Assembly (NCBI GenBank): GCA_949299455.1
Contig: CASGAN010000020.1
Span: forward strand, 1-42,135
Direction of reading: 5' to 3'
Origin: an uncultured Oscillospiraceae bacterium
Lineage (GTDB): Bacteria; Bacillota; Clostridia; Oscillospirales; Ruminococcaceae
Length of the DNA stretch: 42,135 nt
The translations under genes were made by a program, and so were the position numbers. The stretch's first letter is position 1. Each line of letters begins with the position of its first letter. This document shows, piece after piece, positions 13,751 through 23,449 of the stretch. The notes beneath the pieces are model-generated. The model was not told the origin of the DNA, searched no databases, and saw only the letters and a list, made by a program, of their open reading frames with translations.

Positions 13751-14029
13751 AATAAAAAAGCCCTCCGTCCATCAAAGGACAGAGGACGAATATTTCGCGT
13801 TACCACCTCAGTTTACCGTGTTTTCACAAACACGGCCTCAGCGTCTGCCGCAAAAAGCGAAAGACTGACGCGATAACGGGCGCACCCGGCGAGGCTTACT
13901 CCAACCATTGTGTTTTTTCCCCGCAGCTCAAAGAGGTATTCACACATCTGCCCGTCAAAATCCTTGCACCACCCGGATCCTCTCTGTATGAAAAAGCAAA
14001 TGGCTACTTGTTCTTATCAATGCTGTTCT
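13751..14029 (-). ncRNA. T-box leader sensing tRNA-Tyr
   Basis: A leader of about 280 nt before tyrS. The specifier codon UAC (13938-13936) lies in GAATACC. The T-box sequence GAGGTGGTAACGCG (13809-13796) would bind the uncharged tRNA end. The terminator GTCCTCTGTCC/GGACGGAGGGC followed by six T residues is at 13787-13751. Uncharged tRNA-Tyr would favour the antiterminator and let tyrS be transcribed. Confidence 0.93.
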
Positions 14030-14035
14030 TATCAT

Positions 14036-14064
14036 AGTATACGGTGTAATATGCTGTTTGTCAA
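14036..14064 (-). promoter_or_regulatory. tyrS promoter
   Basis: TTGACA (14064-14059), 17 bases, TATACT (14041-14036). The -35 box overlaps the stop region of recN. There is no separate terminator for the recN operon here. Confidence 0.8.
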
Positions 14065-15728
14065 GGTGTTTTTTTGCCTTGTTCAATCATTTGTGCTGCA
14101 GTGGAACGCATCAGATCTGTGATTTGATCGGTCGACATGATGCGCGCAACCTCTTCAATCCGTGCATCATCAGAAAGCTCATGCACGTTTGTAAAGGTGC
14201 GTGTGCCGTCTGTTTCTTTGCGGATTAAATACTGGTGATCTGCAAGTGCGGCAATCTGCGCAGAATGTGTCACAGACAGTACCTGTCTGTTTTTCGATGC
14301 CTGCTTTAATTTCAGTCCGATTTTCTGCGCGGCACGTCCGCTGACGCCGGTATCGATTTCATCAAAAATCAATGTCGGGATCTTATCGCGGTCTGCCAAC
14401 GTATTTTTGATCGCCAGCATGATGCGCGACAGCTCGCCGCCGGATGCAATCCGCGCAATAGGTTTGGGCGGTTCTCCGATGTTGGTGGAAATCAAAAATT
14501 CCACGCTGTCACGCCCATGTGCACCCGGTTTTCCTGTTTTTAATTCCACAGCAAGCCGCACATTCGGCATATCCAAAAATATAAGCTCTTCCAACACTGT
14601 AGCAACGAACCGATCAGCGGCCTCGCTGCGCGCTGCACTTAACTCTTCAGCAAGTTTTAATAATTTCGGATATTCCTGCGAAGCCCTTTGACTGATCTCA
14701 AGCAGCATTTCATCGGACGATTCCATTTCCGATAAGCGTTTTGCGGCGTTTTCCTTTTTTTGCAGAAGCGCTTCCACAGATTGGGCATCATATTTCCGTT
14801 TAAGCCGCCGAATCAAATCGATCCGATCCTCTACTTCCTCAAGCTGTCCCGGATAAAACGACATCGATTCGAGCAGTTCGCCGATTGACTCGCCCAGTGC
14901 GGAAAGTGTTTCTGCCGCAGGTTCTACTTGGTCGTACAGCTCTGCTGTACGAGGCGAAAGCTCTGCTGCCGATTCCATCGCATGAGAAGCACGTGATGCA
15001 AGTTCTGCCGCACCGCCTTCCCCGCTGATGAGTGTATATGCCTGATTCAGTGCATTCGCGATTTTTTCACTCGCACGCATTTCGGTCCGCAGTTGTTCAA
15101 GCTGTTCGTCCTCATTCGGTGACAATGCAGCTTCTTCAATCTCCTGCACAGTTTCTGTCAAAAGCGAAATTTGATGCTGTTTTTCCTGCGCGTTCATCGT
15201 CAGCCGTTTCATTTCGCGTTTAAGTGAAAGTACTAAACGATACTGCTCTGTGTATTCAAAGAGCAGTGCGCCGTAATCGCCGAAATCATCGAGAATGCGC
15301 AGATGATTTTCCGGTGCCAAAAGCACATGGCTGTCGTGCTGGCCGTGAATGTGGATCAGAAGGTCTCCCACTTCCCGCAAAAGCGAGATTGTTACCGGAC
15401 GGCCCATCATACGCGCCGTACTTTTGCCATCCGCAGCAATTTCCCGCGAGATTATCAGGTCTTCGTCTTCTGTCAAAATGCCTGCGTCCGAAAGTTTTTG
15501 CTTGATTGCATCCGACGGCTGTGAAAAACGAGCAGTAATCTGTGCGCGCGGTGCACCGTGCCGGACAAGCTCTCTTGTGGTTCGTTTGCCCAAAACAGCA
15601 CCAAGCGCATCAATCACAATCGATTTTCCCGCACCGGTTTCACCTGTGAATACATTTAATCCATCGCTTAACTGAATGGATGTTTGCTCAATAACGGCAA
15701 GATTTTCAATAAACAGTTCACAAAGCAT
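14061..15728 (-). CDS. recN: DNA repair protein RecN
   Basis: 555 residues, usual RecN length. SMC-like layout: Walker A GETGAGKS at 29-36, a long coiled coil in the middle, and the ABC signature with Walker B (LIFDEIDTGVSG) near residue 460. RecN binds DNA ends and tethers broken DNA for recombination repair. It is the last gene of the operon that begins with asp23/nusB, 6 bp after argR. recN is SOS-regulated in many bacteria, but I see no LexA box directly before this copy. Confidence 0.96.
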   Translation of the reverse strand: MLCELFIENLAVIEQTSIQLSDGLNVFTGETGAGKSIVIDALGAVLGKRTTRELVRHGAPRAQITARFSQPSDAIKQKLSDAGILTEDEDLIISREIAADGKSTARMMGRPVTISLLREVGDLLIHIHGQHDSHVLLAPENHLRILDDFGDYGALLFEYTEQYRLVLSLKREMKRLTMNAQEKQHQISLLTETVQEIEEAALSPNEDEQLEQLRTEMRASEKIANALNQAYTLISGEGGAAELASRASHAMESAAELSPRTAELYDQVEPAAETLSALGESIGELLESMSFYPGQLEEVEDRIDLIRRLKRKYDAQSVEALLQKKENAAKRLSEMESSDEMLLEISQRASQEYPKLLKLAEELSAARSEAADRFVATVLEELIFLDMPNVRLAVELKTGKPGAHGRDSVEFLISTNIGEPPKPIARIASGGELSRIMLAIKNTLADRDKIPTLIFDEIDTGVSGRAAQKIGLKLKQASKNRQVLSVTHSAQIAALADHQYLIRKETDGTRTFTNVHELSDDARIEEVARIMSTDQITDLMRSTAAQMIEQGKKTP

Positions 15729-15734
15729 GTGCCG

Positions 15735-16187
15735 TTACCTGCCTAACATTTCATTGATCTGTTCCGTCAGACGAACTGCCTGCTCGGTGTCTTTCATTAA
15801 AATGAAAACAGTATCATCGCCCGCAAGTGTTCCGACAATGCCCGGAAATTCCATCATGTCAAGTGCCGCGCATGCCGCATTTCCCATACCGGTGTGGCAT
15901 TTGATCGATGTAATGTTTTGTCCGTAATCGACACTGACGACAGCCTCCACAAAAATCGCACGATATTTTGCTGCAAATCGACCGGATTCCGGCTGTTTTT
16001 GCGCATAGCAATAGCCGCCGTCCGGCGACATCACCTTAACCAGATCCAAGTTTTTGATATCGCGCGAAACAGTGGCCTGCGTCACCTCAAACCCACACTC
16101 CCGCAGTTTGTCCTGCAAACCTTCCTGCGTGGAGATGCGCTGCTCGCTAATCAGCTTTAAAATCATCTCTTGTCGTTTTAGCTTCAA
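15735..16187 (-). CDS. argR: Arginine repressor
   Basis: 150 residues. A winged helix lies at about 1-70 (VTQATVSRDIKNLDLVKV is the recognition region). A C-terminal oligomerisation and arginine-binding domain follows, with GTLAGDDTVFIL holding the Asp pair that contacts arginine. ArgR/AhrC hexamers control arginine biosynthesis and catabolism. The start is TTG with GGAGGG 6 bases upstream. The place between nadK and recN is the standard one in Clostridia and Bacilli. Confidence 0.95.
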   Translation of the reverse strand: MKLKRQEMILKLISEQRISTQEGLQDKLRECGFEVTQATVSRDIKNLDLVKVMSPDGGYCYAQKQPESGRFAAKYRAIFVEAVVSVDYGQNITSIKCHTGMGNAACAALDMMEFPGIVGTLAGDDTVFILMKDTEQAVRLTEQINEMLGR

Positions 16188-16200
16188 CGCAATCCCTCCG

Positions 16201-17049
16201 TCATTCTATTCCAAATTTTTTTCGAAGCGTTTCATAAAATCCTGTATCTTTGAGTGAAATGAGTTTCACAACCCGTTCGCTCCGTTTTACTTCAATATAA
16301 TCTCCTACCAAGAGCTCTTCCCCTTCGTTTCCGTCTACAGTCAGATAAACACTGTTTCGATTGATCGGAGACGGACGGACGATCAATACCGTATCCGGTG
16401 AAAATACGGCAGGTCGTGTCATTAAAGAATGCGGACAAATTGCAGTCAGTCCGATACTGTCCACCGACGGATCAATCAGCGGTCCGCCTGCGCTTAAGGC
16501 ATAGGCGGTTGAACCGGTCGGCGTAGACAAAATGACACCGTCCGCACGGTATGAGATCGGACCGGCATTCGCACAGCTTACGCTGATATCAACCATGCGG
16601 GAAAGTCCGCCGTTTGACACGACGATATCGTTGAGTGCAAGGTAGGAGGTTTCTCCCTTTTTGGTGTGATGTACACAGTCGAGCATCATACGTTTTTGCG
16701 TGCGATATTCGCCTGTCACAAGCTTTGATAACAGAGAAAGTTCGTCAGCTTCAAGTCCCGCCATAAAGCCGAGCCGTCCTGCGTTGATGCCGAGAATCGG
16801 TTTGTCGAACAGCACAGCCTGCTTGGCACTTTGAATCATGGTACCGTCGCCGCCGACTGACAAAAACAGGTCACATTCGCTTGCACACGTGTCAAATGAA
16901 GAAAACACGGTCTGAAGATTTAAAAAAACGCCGTGATATCGTTCCTCCATCATCGTTCCGATGCCGTATGCATCCAAAATCGCGGCGGCCTTGATCGTAC
17001 ATGCAACGGCATTGGCTTTTTCCAGATTCGGAATCAAAAAAACCTTCAC
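16201..17049 (-). CDS. nadK: NAD kinase
   Basis: 282 residues. The family motifs are GGDGT at 66-70, LNDIVV (the family usually has NE at this place; here ND), and the glycine/serine-rich STPTGSTAYALSAGGP loop. It phosphorylates NAD to NADP using ATP in the cytoplasm. The start is GTG, 6 bases past the end of tlyA, with GGTGA ahead. The Asp for Glu exchange is conservative and probably harmless. Confidence 0.95.
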   Translation of the reverse strand: MKVFLIPNLEKANAVACTIKAAAILDAYGIGTMMEERYHGVFLNLQTVFSSFDTCASECDLFLSVGGDGTMIQSAKQAVLFDKPILGINAGRLGFMAGLEADELSLLSKLVTGEYRTQKRMMLDCVHHTKKGETSYLALNDIVVSNGGLSRMVDISVSCANAGPISYRADGVILSTPTGSTAYALSAGGPLIDPSVDSIGLTAICPHSLMTRPAVFSPDTVLIVRPSPINRNSVYLTVDGNEGEELLVGDYIEVKRSERVVKLISLKDTGFYETLRKKFGIE

Positions 17050-17055
17050 AAAAGG

Positions 17056-17874
17056 TCACCGTCCTTCGTTCAAGATTTCATGGGAGCTGCTGACCATTTC
17101 ATCAAGCGCTTGTGCATCGAGGCAATCCTCTCCTGCCGCTTTTTTAATGTAAAACAGATATTCAATGTTGCCTTGCGGACCTTTGATCGGCGAAAAGGTC
17201 GCGCCGATTAAAGACATCGGCAATGTATGCAGAAAATCATAAATTTTCTGGCAGACTTCACGATGCACGGCAATATCACGTACAACACCTTTTTTTCCGA
17301 CTTTTCCTTTTCCTGCTTCAAACTGCGGTTTTACGAGCAGCAGCGCCGTGCCGTTTTCACGCAGAAGCGAATACAGCACCGGCAGTACCAATGTCAGCGA
17401 AATAAACGAAACATCGACCGATGCAAAATCAAGCGAACATCCGATTTGCTCAGCCGTTACATGACGAATATTGGTGCGTTCCATGTTGACCACGCGCTCA
17501 TCTGTGCGCAGGCTCCACGCAAGCTGCCCGTATCCGACATCGACCGCAAACACCTTCTGCGCACCGTTTTGCAGCATACAGTCTGTAAATCCGCCGGTTG
17601 ATGCACCGATATCCATACAAATTTTTCCGGTCAAATCAAGCGCATATAAATCCATGGCTTTCTCAAGCTTCAATCCGCCGCGGCTCACATATTTCATCTG
17701 TGCGCTTTCTTTCAAGCGAATCTCTGCATCTTCGCAAATATTCATACCGGCCTTGTCACAGCGTTCGCCGTCGACCACCACGTCACCTGCCATAATCAAT
17801 GCGCGCGCTTTTTCACGGCTTGGCACAAATCCGCGCTCAACAAGCAGCACATCCAACCGCTTTTTCTCACTCAT
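17056..17874 (-). CDS. tlyA: TlyA-family rRNA 2'-O-methyltransferase
   Basis: 272 residues. An S4 RNA-binding domain (about 1-65) is followed by an FtsJ-type methyltransferase with the SAM-binding motif DIGASTGGFTD at 88-98. The TlyA family methylates ribose in 16S and 23S rRNA. In Bacilli the equivalent gene (yqxC) lies in the same place between dxs and argR/nadK. It overlaps the end of dxs by 8 bases. Confidence 0.92.
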   Translation of the reverse strand: MSEKKRLDVLLVERGFVPSREKARALIMAGDVVVDGERCDKAGMNICEDAEIRLKESAQMKYVSRGGLKLEKAMDLYALDLTGKICMDIGASTGGFTDCMLQNGAQKVFAVDVGYGQLAWSLRTDERVVNMERTNIRHVTAEQIGCSLDFASVDVSFISLTLVLPVLYSLLRENGTALLLVKPQFEAGKGKVGKKGVVRDIAVHREVCQKIYDFLHTLPMSLIGATFSPIKGPQGNIEYLFYIKKAAGEDCLDAQALDEMVSSSHEILNEGR

Positions 17875-19696
17875 TCGGTGTTTCCTCCTGTTTTAATGCT
17901 TTGACAATCCCATCTGCATCGAGATTCAATGAAGCGAGCAGATCTTTCACCGCGCCGTGCGCAACAAATTCCCCGCGAATCGCCAAAATTTCCATCTTTC
18001 CGCGATATCCTTGTTCGAGCAGTATGCTCGAAAACTGCTGTGCAATTGAGCCGGTGTAAATCCCCTCTTCGACAAAGAGAATACGACGAAATGCCATCGC
18101 TGTTTTGATTGCCTGGTGATCAATCGGCGCAATTCTTGTCAGTTTTAAAAGCGAAGCATCCGACTGCGCCTGTGCTTTTGCTTTGACACATTCCGAAAAG
18201 CTCCGTCCATAGGAGACAAGAAGTGTATCCATTCCGTCTTTTACAAATTGGAAATTGCAGTCAGGTGACAGCGTGTGCGCGCGGTTTTCTCCGCCGCGCG
18301 GATAGCGCACTGCAACAAGTCCAGTTTCCGTTTCCACTGCCTGCTTTAAACAAAGACGCAGTTCCTCGTATCCCTCGGGAGAATACAGCGTCATATTCGG
18401 AATCTGCGACAAATATGCGGCGTCAAAAACGCCCTGGTGTGTTTCACCGTCTTCGCCGACCAATCCGGCACGATCCACACACAGCACAACGTGACGGTTA
18501 TCGATTGCCAAATCGTGAATCACCTGATCGTAACCACGCTGCAAAAAACTTGAGTACACGCAAAAAACAGGAATCATTCCATTTGCGGCAAGTCCGCCTG
18601 CAAACGTGACAGCGTGTTCTTCCGCAATGCCGACGTCAAAAAAACGTTCTCTGTGCGCAGCGGCAAAGTGCTGGAGTCCTGTGCCGTATTTCATCGCTGC
18701 GGTAATCGCGCAGATCTTGTCATTTTGATTGGCAAGTTCGCAAAGAAACCGTCCTGCAACTTCCGAGTAGTTTTCTCCTGTGGAAGCAGACGGTGAAACA
18801 GCGTGATATTCGCCTGGATTCTCTTCTGCGGACAAATATCCCTTGCCTTTGATTGTTTCAACTTGTACCACAACCGGCGCTGCAAGCTCCTTTGCGCGGG
18901 AAAGCGCCGATGACAAATCCGAAAGGCTGTGTCCGTCAATTGGGCCTAAATAGTGAAATCCCATATCTTCAAAAAAAGTAGACGGATACACAACGCGCCG
19001 AACAATCGATTTCGAACGGCGAAGCCATCGATGAATCGGTTTTCCGATGAGTGGTGTATGCAGCAAAACGGACTCCACATGACGTTTCATCCGCAGATAC
19101 CGTCGGCTTGAACGCAGTGACGAAAGATATTTCGCAAACGCACCGACGTTTTTCGAAATGGACATGTCGTTATGATTGAGAATGACGATCAGCCGCGTAT
19201 TGCTTCGGCCGGCATTATTGAGCGCTTCATACGCTTCACCGCCGGTGAGCGCACCGTCACCGATGACCGCAATCGTATAGGAATCGTCTCCTTTGAGCCG
19301 TGCAGCCTGTGCAATGCCCAGCGCTGCCGACACAGAATTTGAAGCATGTCCCGCGATGAATGCATCATGCACACTTTCCGCCGGGCGCGGGAATCCGGAC
19401 AATCCGTCGGTTTTCCGAAGCTTGCTGAACGCATCTTTTCTTCCGGTCAGCAATTTGTGCGTGTAGCTTTGATGTCCGACATCAAATACAATATGATCGT
19501 GCGGAGAGTCAAACAAACGATGAAGCATCACCGTCAGCTCAACAACACCGAGATTGGAGGCGAGATGTCCGCCTGTACGACTGACCGATGACACAAGAAA
19601 CTTCCGGACTTCCTGACAAAGTGCAAAAAGCTGCTGATCGGTAAGTTTTTTTAAATCCTTTGGGGAATTGATTTGATCAAGAATCGGTTCTGTCAT
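17867..19696 (-). CDS. dxs: 1-deoxy-D-xylulose-5-phosphate synthase
   Basis: 609 residues, near the family length of about 620. Thiamine diphosphate site GDGALTGGEAYEALNNAG around 146-163, GGHLASNLG with the catalytic His at 44, and the second-domain Glu in GIAEEHAV. It condenses pyruvate and glyceraldehyde-3-phosphate, the first step of the MEP isoprenoid pathway. AGGAGG precedes the ATG. It is in one operon with ispA, so precursor and prenyl chain synthesis are linked. Confidence 0.97.
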   Translation of the reverse strand: MTEPILDQINSPKDLKKLTDQQLFALCQEVRKFLVSSVSRTGGHLASNLGVVELTVMLHRLFDSPHDHIVFDVGHQSYTHKLLTGRKDAFSKLRKTDGLSGFPRPAESVHDAFIAGHASNSVSAALGIAQAARLKGDDSYTIAVIGDGALTGGEAYEALNNAGRSNTRLIVILNHNDMSISKNVGAFAKYLSSLRSSRRYLRMKRHVESVLLHTPLIGKPIHRWLRRSKSIVRRVVYPSTFFEDMGFHYLGPIDGHSLSDLSSALSRAKELAAPVVVQVETIKGKGYLSAEENPGEYHAVSPSASTGENYSEVAGRFLCELANQNDKICAITAAMKYGTGLQHFAAAHRERFFDVGIAEEHAVTFAGGLAANGMIPVFCVYSSFLQRGYDQVIHDLAIDNRHVVLCVDRAGLVGEDGETHQGVFDAAYLSQIPNMTLYSPEGYEELRLCLKQAVETETGLVAVRYPRGGENRAHTLSPDCNFQFVKDGMDTLLVSYGRSFSECVKAKAQAQSDASLLKLTRIAPIDHQAIKTAMAFRRILFVEEGIYTGSIAQQFSSILLEQGYRGKMEILAIRGEFVAHGAVKDLLASLNLDADGIVKALKQEETPNE

Positions 19697-19723
19697 ACTT
19701 CCTCCTGTGTGGTTTGCATCATT

Positions 19724-20182
19724 TTATACCATCGGAACAACGAGTGCCACCAAAATGCCGAGCAGTGCACCGCCCAGCACCTCAAACGGGGTATGTCCCA
19801 AATATTCTTTGAGCTCGCCGTTTTTCTTTGGCTTGTACGTAATTCCGGTGGAATCGCGGCGAACGATCATATTGATGACCTTTGCGTGTTCGCCTGCGGC
19901 ACGCCGCACGCCCATTGCATCATACATAACGATTGCGGCAAGCAAAAAAGAAATTGCAAACAACGGAGACGCAAATCCCTGGCTTTTTGCAACTGCCATC
20001 GTCAGCGAACACACAGACGCCGAGTGCGCACTCGGCATTCCGCCGGCACCAACCATGCGCTCCATGTTCAACTTTTTCGTTTTAAAAAAATTGAGGATTG
20101 TCTTAGAGGTTTGTGCCAAAAACCATGCAAGCAGTGCAACATTCAGCACATAGTTTGAAAATAATTCTTTGATACTCTCCAT
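19724..20182 (-). CDS. Divergent PAP2-family membrane protein (YuiD-like)
   Basis: 152 residues with about four hydrophobic segments. The motif GAGGMPSAHSASV is the family's version of the acid phosphatase (PAP2) SGH motif, and a later LGHTPFEVLGGALLG holds the second conserved His. The substrate is unknown. Its place between ispA and dxs suggests a lipid diphosphate, perhaps a prenyl diphosphate, which is inference. AGGAGG lies 6 bases upstream. Confidence 0.85.
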   Translation of the reverse strand: MESIKELFSNYVLNVALLAWFLAQTSKTILNFFKTKKLNMERMVGAGGMPSAHSASVCSLTMAVAKSQGFASPLFAISFLLAAIVMYDAMGVRRAAGEHAKVINMIVRRDSTGITYKPKKNGELKEYLGHTPFEVLGGALLGILVALVVPMV

Positions 20183-20199
20183 GTCATCCTCCTGCTATC

Positions 20200-21099
20200 T
20201 TATGCGCGTCGGTTTAAAAGATCCTGTGTCAGTTCCACCAAAAACGATGGATCGGGCAATTTTTTAAGAAGTTCTGCCGCTTTTTGTGTATGTGTTTGTG
20301 CCAGTGCTTTTGCACCGTCTAACGACAAAAGTGTGACAAACGTTGTTTTTTGATTTTCGACATCGCTGCCAATCGGCTTTCCGAGTTCCTCTTCTGTCGA
20401 AGTGACATCCAAGATATCGTCAATAATCTGAAAGGCAAGTCCCAAGTGATAGCCGTATTCGCCTAAACAATCAATCATTTCCTCGGATGCGCCTGCAACA
20501 GCTGCGCCCATCTGACATGCAGCCGACAAAAGCGCAGATGTTTTGAGTGCATTCGTTTGTGTGAGAATTTCCGGGGAAACAGCGGCATTTTCTTCGTTAT
20601 CCAGATCCATCACCTGTCCGCCGATCATTCCATCCATTCCAGAACAAACCGCCAAGAATTCCGCTGCGCGAAGACAGTTTGCTGGATCAGCAGAAACGGT
20701 TTTCGGCATCCTTGCAATCACGGCAAATGCCAGTGTCAGCAATGCATCACCTGCAAGCAAAGCGGTCGCTTCGCCGAACGCTTTGTGACACGACGGTTTT
20801 CCGCGGCGCAGATCATCGTCGTCCATGCACGGCAAATCATCGTGAATCAAGCTATACGTGTGCACCATTTCGACAGCACATCCGATTTCGGTGCAGATTT
20901 CGTCAGATGCGCCGAATAAACGTGCGCATTCTGCGGCAAGCACTGCACGAATCCGTTTTCCCCCTGCATTCACAGAGTACGCCATCGCACGTTTGAGTTC
21001 ATCATATGGCGCGCCGTTTTGCGAAAGCAGTACATCTATTCGGTTTGTCACATTGTCAGCAATTGCTTGCAGCCTGTTTTTATACTCCTGCTTCATCAT
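20200..21099 (-). CDS. ispA: Polyprenyl (farnesyl/geranyl) diphosphate synthase
   Basis: 299 residues. The first Asp-rich motif is DDLPCMDDDD (D87-D96) and the second is DDILD (227-231). Both chelate Mg to bind the diphosphates. Family members of this length condense IPP with DMAPP and GPP to give farnesyl diphosphate. The start overlaps the end of xseB by 20 bases. The neighbours xseB-xseA and dxs are the usual ones. Confidence 0.95.
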   Translation of the reverse strand: MMKQEYKNRLQAIADNVTNRIDVLLSQNGAPYDELKRAMAYSVNAGGKRIRAVLAAECARLFGASDEICTEIGCAVEMVHTYSLIHDDLPCMDDDDLRRGKPSCHKAFGEATALLAGDALLTLAFAVIARMPKTVSADPANCLRAAEFLAVCSGMDGMIGGQVMDLDNEENAAVSPEILTQTNALKTSALLSAACQMGAAVAGASEEMIDCLGEYGYHLGLAFQIIDDILDVTSTEEELGKPIGSDVENQKTTFVTLLSLDGAKALAQTHTQKAAELLKKLPDPSFLVELTQDLLNRRA

Positions 21100-21295
21100 G
21101 CGGCTGTTTCAGCTCCTCTATTTTAAGCTTTGCTTCATTTAATTTTTGGGAACAATACGCCGCAAGCTTTACGCCCTGTTCGTATTGACGCATTGCATCC
21201 TCAAGCGGCAGTTCCCCGCTTTCCAGCGTTTTCACCAATGCTTCAAGCGATGAAATTGCCTGTTCAAATGTCATTTCGTTCTTTTTCTCACTCAT
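21080..21295 (-). CDS. xseB: Exonuclease VII small subunit
   Basis: 71 residues, mostly one helical hairpin (TFEQAISSLEALVKTLESGE, then LPLEDAMRQYEQGVKL), the signature of XseB. It binds the long coiled coil of XseA to form exonuclease VII, which degrades single-stranded DNA. It overlaps xseA by 4 bases (ATGA). Confidence 0.93.
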   Translation of the reverse strand: MSEKKNEMTFEQAISSLEALVKTLESGELPLEDAMRQYEQGVKLAAYCSQKLNEAKLKIEELKQPHDEAGV

Positions 21296-22512
21296 GTGTT
21301 CACCGCTTTCTGTTTGGTTTCCTGTACGATCGAAAAAAGTTCTCCGTCCGAAAGAATCGTGCGGATTCTTGCACCCGGCAGTACTTCGCCGGCACTAAAC
21401 AGCACCTCGTCATGCTCCATCATCGTGATGGAATAGCCGCGTGCAAGTACCTTCAACGGACTGACGGCATCGAGTGTCCGTGCCGCCGCGGCAAGCCGTT
21501 TTGTCTGTGATTCAAACCGGTGTGATGCCGCGATATCCATCCGTGTTTTTAAGGTATCAAGCGTTTGTGCACCGGATTTGATTCTCTCCTCCGGCGACAG
21601 CGCCGCAAGCTTTGTTTTTGCAACCTGAAGCCGCTGTGCGGATTGTACCGCTTGATGTTCAAACAGCCGAACAAGCTGTCCGCTTAAAGACGCGATGCGG
21701 TCACGGAGAATTTCAATATCGGGTGAACAGAGCTCTGCCGCCGCAGATGGCGTCGGCGCGCGCAAGTCCGCCACGAAATCGAGAATTGTAAAATCCACTT
21801 CATGTCCGACAGCAGAAACCACCGGCACACGCGATTCATATGCCGCATATGCGACATCCTCGTCATTGAATGCCCAAAGATCCTCCATAGAACCGCCGCC
21901 GCGGCCGACAATCATCACATCAAGCAGTCCGCATGCGGAAGCCTCACGAATGGCTGCGGCAATTGACTTCGGTGCGCCTTCTCCCTGCACCAACACAGGA
22001 AACAGGATCACGCGCACCAACGGATAGCGCCGTTTTAAGATATTTAAAATGTCCTGAAGTGCCGCACCTGTCTTTGATGTGACAATACCAATGCACTGCG
22101 GATATGCAGGAAGCGGACGCTTATGTGCCGGGTCAAACAAACCTGCCGCCTCAAGCTTTTTCTTTCGCTGTTCAAACGCCAGATATAATGCACCGATTCC
22201 ATCTGGAACCATCGTTTCGCAGTAGATCTGATAGATGCCGTCGCGCTCATACACCTGCACCGATCCGCGTACAATCACTTTCATGCCGTCTTCCGGTGTA
22301 AACGGAACGCGCATGGCATTGCTTTTAAACATCACCGCACGAATTGAGCCGAATTCATCTTTCAGTGTAAAGTAAAAATGACCACTTTTGATATGATGTT
22401 TGAAATTTGAAAGCTCTCCCTGCACCGAAATCGAAGAAAGATGCGGATCAGAAGAAAATTTGGCTTTTAAATATCGGTTTAAACCGGATACGGTAATCGT
22501 TGTTTCATTCAT
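21292..22512 (-). CDS. xseA: Exonuclease VII large subunit
   Basis: 406 residues. An N-terminal OB fold (about 1-100; VQGELSNFKHHIKSGHFYF) is followed by the catalytic domain with GIVTSKTGAALQDI and GRGGGSMEDLWAFNDE, then VSAVGHEVDFTI. A coiled-coil region and a short C-terminal domain (LARGYSITM) complete it. It forms the nuclease with XseB. Its start overlaps the end of the Kae1-like gene by 8 bases. Confidence 0.96.
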   Translation of the reverse strand: MNETTITVSGLNRYLKAKFSSDPHLSSISVQGELSNFKHHIKSGHFYFTLKDEFGSIRAVMFKSNAMRVPFTPEDGMKVIVRGSVQVYERDGIYQIYCETMVPDGIGALYLAFEQRKKKLEAAGLFDPAHKRPLPAYPQCIGIVTSKTGAALQDILNILKRRYPLVRVILFPVLVQGEGAPKSIAAAIREASACGLLDVMIVGRGGGSMEDLWAFNDEDVAYAAYESRVPVVSAVGHEVDFTILDFVADLRAPTPSAAAELCSPDIEILRDRIASLSGQLVRLFEHQAVQSAQRLQVAKTKLAALSPEERIKSGAQTLDTLKTRMDIAASHRFESQTKRLAAAARTLDAVSPLKVLARGYSITMMEHDEVLFSAGEVLPGARIRTILSDGELFSIVQETKQKAVNT

Positions 22513-23449
22513 GAATAGAGTCCTTCAAAGCGCCGATCAGCGCAACGCCAGCCGCATTATCCGAAGAAAATGCAGGTTCGGCAAAATAGCCGCCGTATTT
22601 TTTCGTAAGCGCTGCGCGAATGATCGTATTTGACATCACGCCGCCCGCATATACAATCGGACGGTCGCCATGCTGTTTTAATACTTCTGCCGTCATGGAA
22701 TCAATCGCTTTTTCGATATACGAAATCGCATAGCGCGCCACCATCTCCTTTGGATTGCCCGCTTTGAAAAGCTGTTCGCATTGGTTCTGTGCGCCCGAAA
22801 AGTGGCAGTCCGCCCCTTTCATCGGCACACGGATTGATGGAAGCTTTCCTTCATATGACTGTGCAAGTCGATCAAGCTCCATGCCGCATGGAAATCCCAT
22901 CTCGAGCATGACGCCAACGCGGTCGACCAGTTGACCTGCATTCAAATCAAGCGTTCCTGCAATTTTTTCGACACAAAAACCGGTTTCATGCGGTGTGACA
23001 TACAAGCATTCCGTTGTGCCGCCCGAAACATGGAACGCATAAAACGGCTGTGCGCGCAGAGAAAGTGCCTGTGCGGAATAAAGCGCCGCCATAATGTGTC
23101 CTTCCTGATGCGAACATGTATAATACGGCACATTTAAAAGCGACGAAACCGATTCTCCAACACACATTCCGACCAAAAACGCCGGCATGTATGATCCCTC
23201 TACCGGTCGTGGTGCGCAGGAAGCACATACTGAACGAATTGGCAGATCAGTTTCTGCACGCAGCTGTGCGATGATGTCCGGAAGCTGTTTTACATGCAGA
23301 AAAACCGCGTCGCTTTGCCGCAGACCGCACTGTGACTGCGCTACCGGCAAAAGTTTCTTTTTTGAAATCACGCTGCCGCTTTTTGGATCGTAAAGCGCTG
23401 CGGAGGTGGTATAGTTGCTGGTGTCAATTCCTAAATATGCGCCGTTCAT
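22505..23449 (-). CDS. Kae1/TsaD-like protein (divergent paralogue)
   Basis: 314 residues of the ASKHA ATPase fold shared by Kae1/TsaD. It starts GIDTSNYTTS where true TsaD has GIETSCDET. The metal site is HQEGH (H114 and H118), and the end has the phosphate-binding AGGVMSNTIIR and FSSDNAAG. The normal TsaD (t6A tRNA modification) is usually longer and elsewhere. This divergent form is typical of this operon in Clostridia, where it is annotated as O-sialoglycoprotein endopeptidase or peptidase M22. Its function is not established. It overlaps nusB by 4 bases. Confidence 0.8.
   Translation of the reverse strand: MNGAYLGIDTSNYTTSAALYDPKSGSVISKKKLLPVAQSQCGLRQSDAVFLHVKQLPDIIAQLRAETDLPIRSVCASCAPRPVEGSYMPAFLVGMCVGESVSSLLNVPYYTCSHQEGHIMAALYSAQALSLRAQPFYAFHVSGGTTECLYVTPHETGFCVEKIAGTLDLNAGQLVDRVGVMLEMGFPCGMELDRLAQSYEGKLPSIRVPMKGADCHFSGAQNQCEQLFKAGNPKEMVARYAISYIEKAIDSMTAEVLKQHGDRPIVYAGGVMSNTIIRAALTKKYGGYFAEPAFSSDNAAGVALIGALKDSIHE

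Noticed and set aside
22505-23449. True TsaD (t6A synthesis)
   Set aside because: The N-terminal ATP motif (GIDTSNYTTS) and shorter length differ from TsaD; it fits the operon-specific paralogue of Clostridia.
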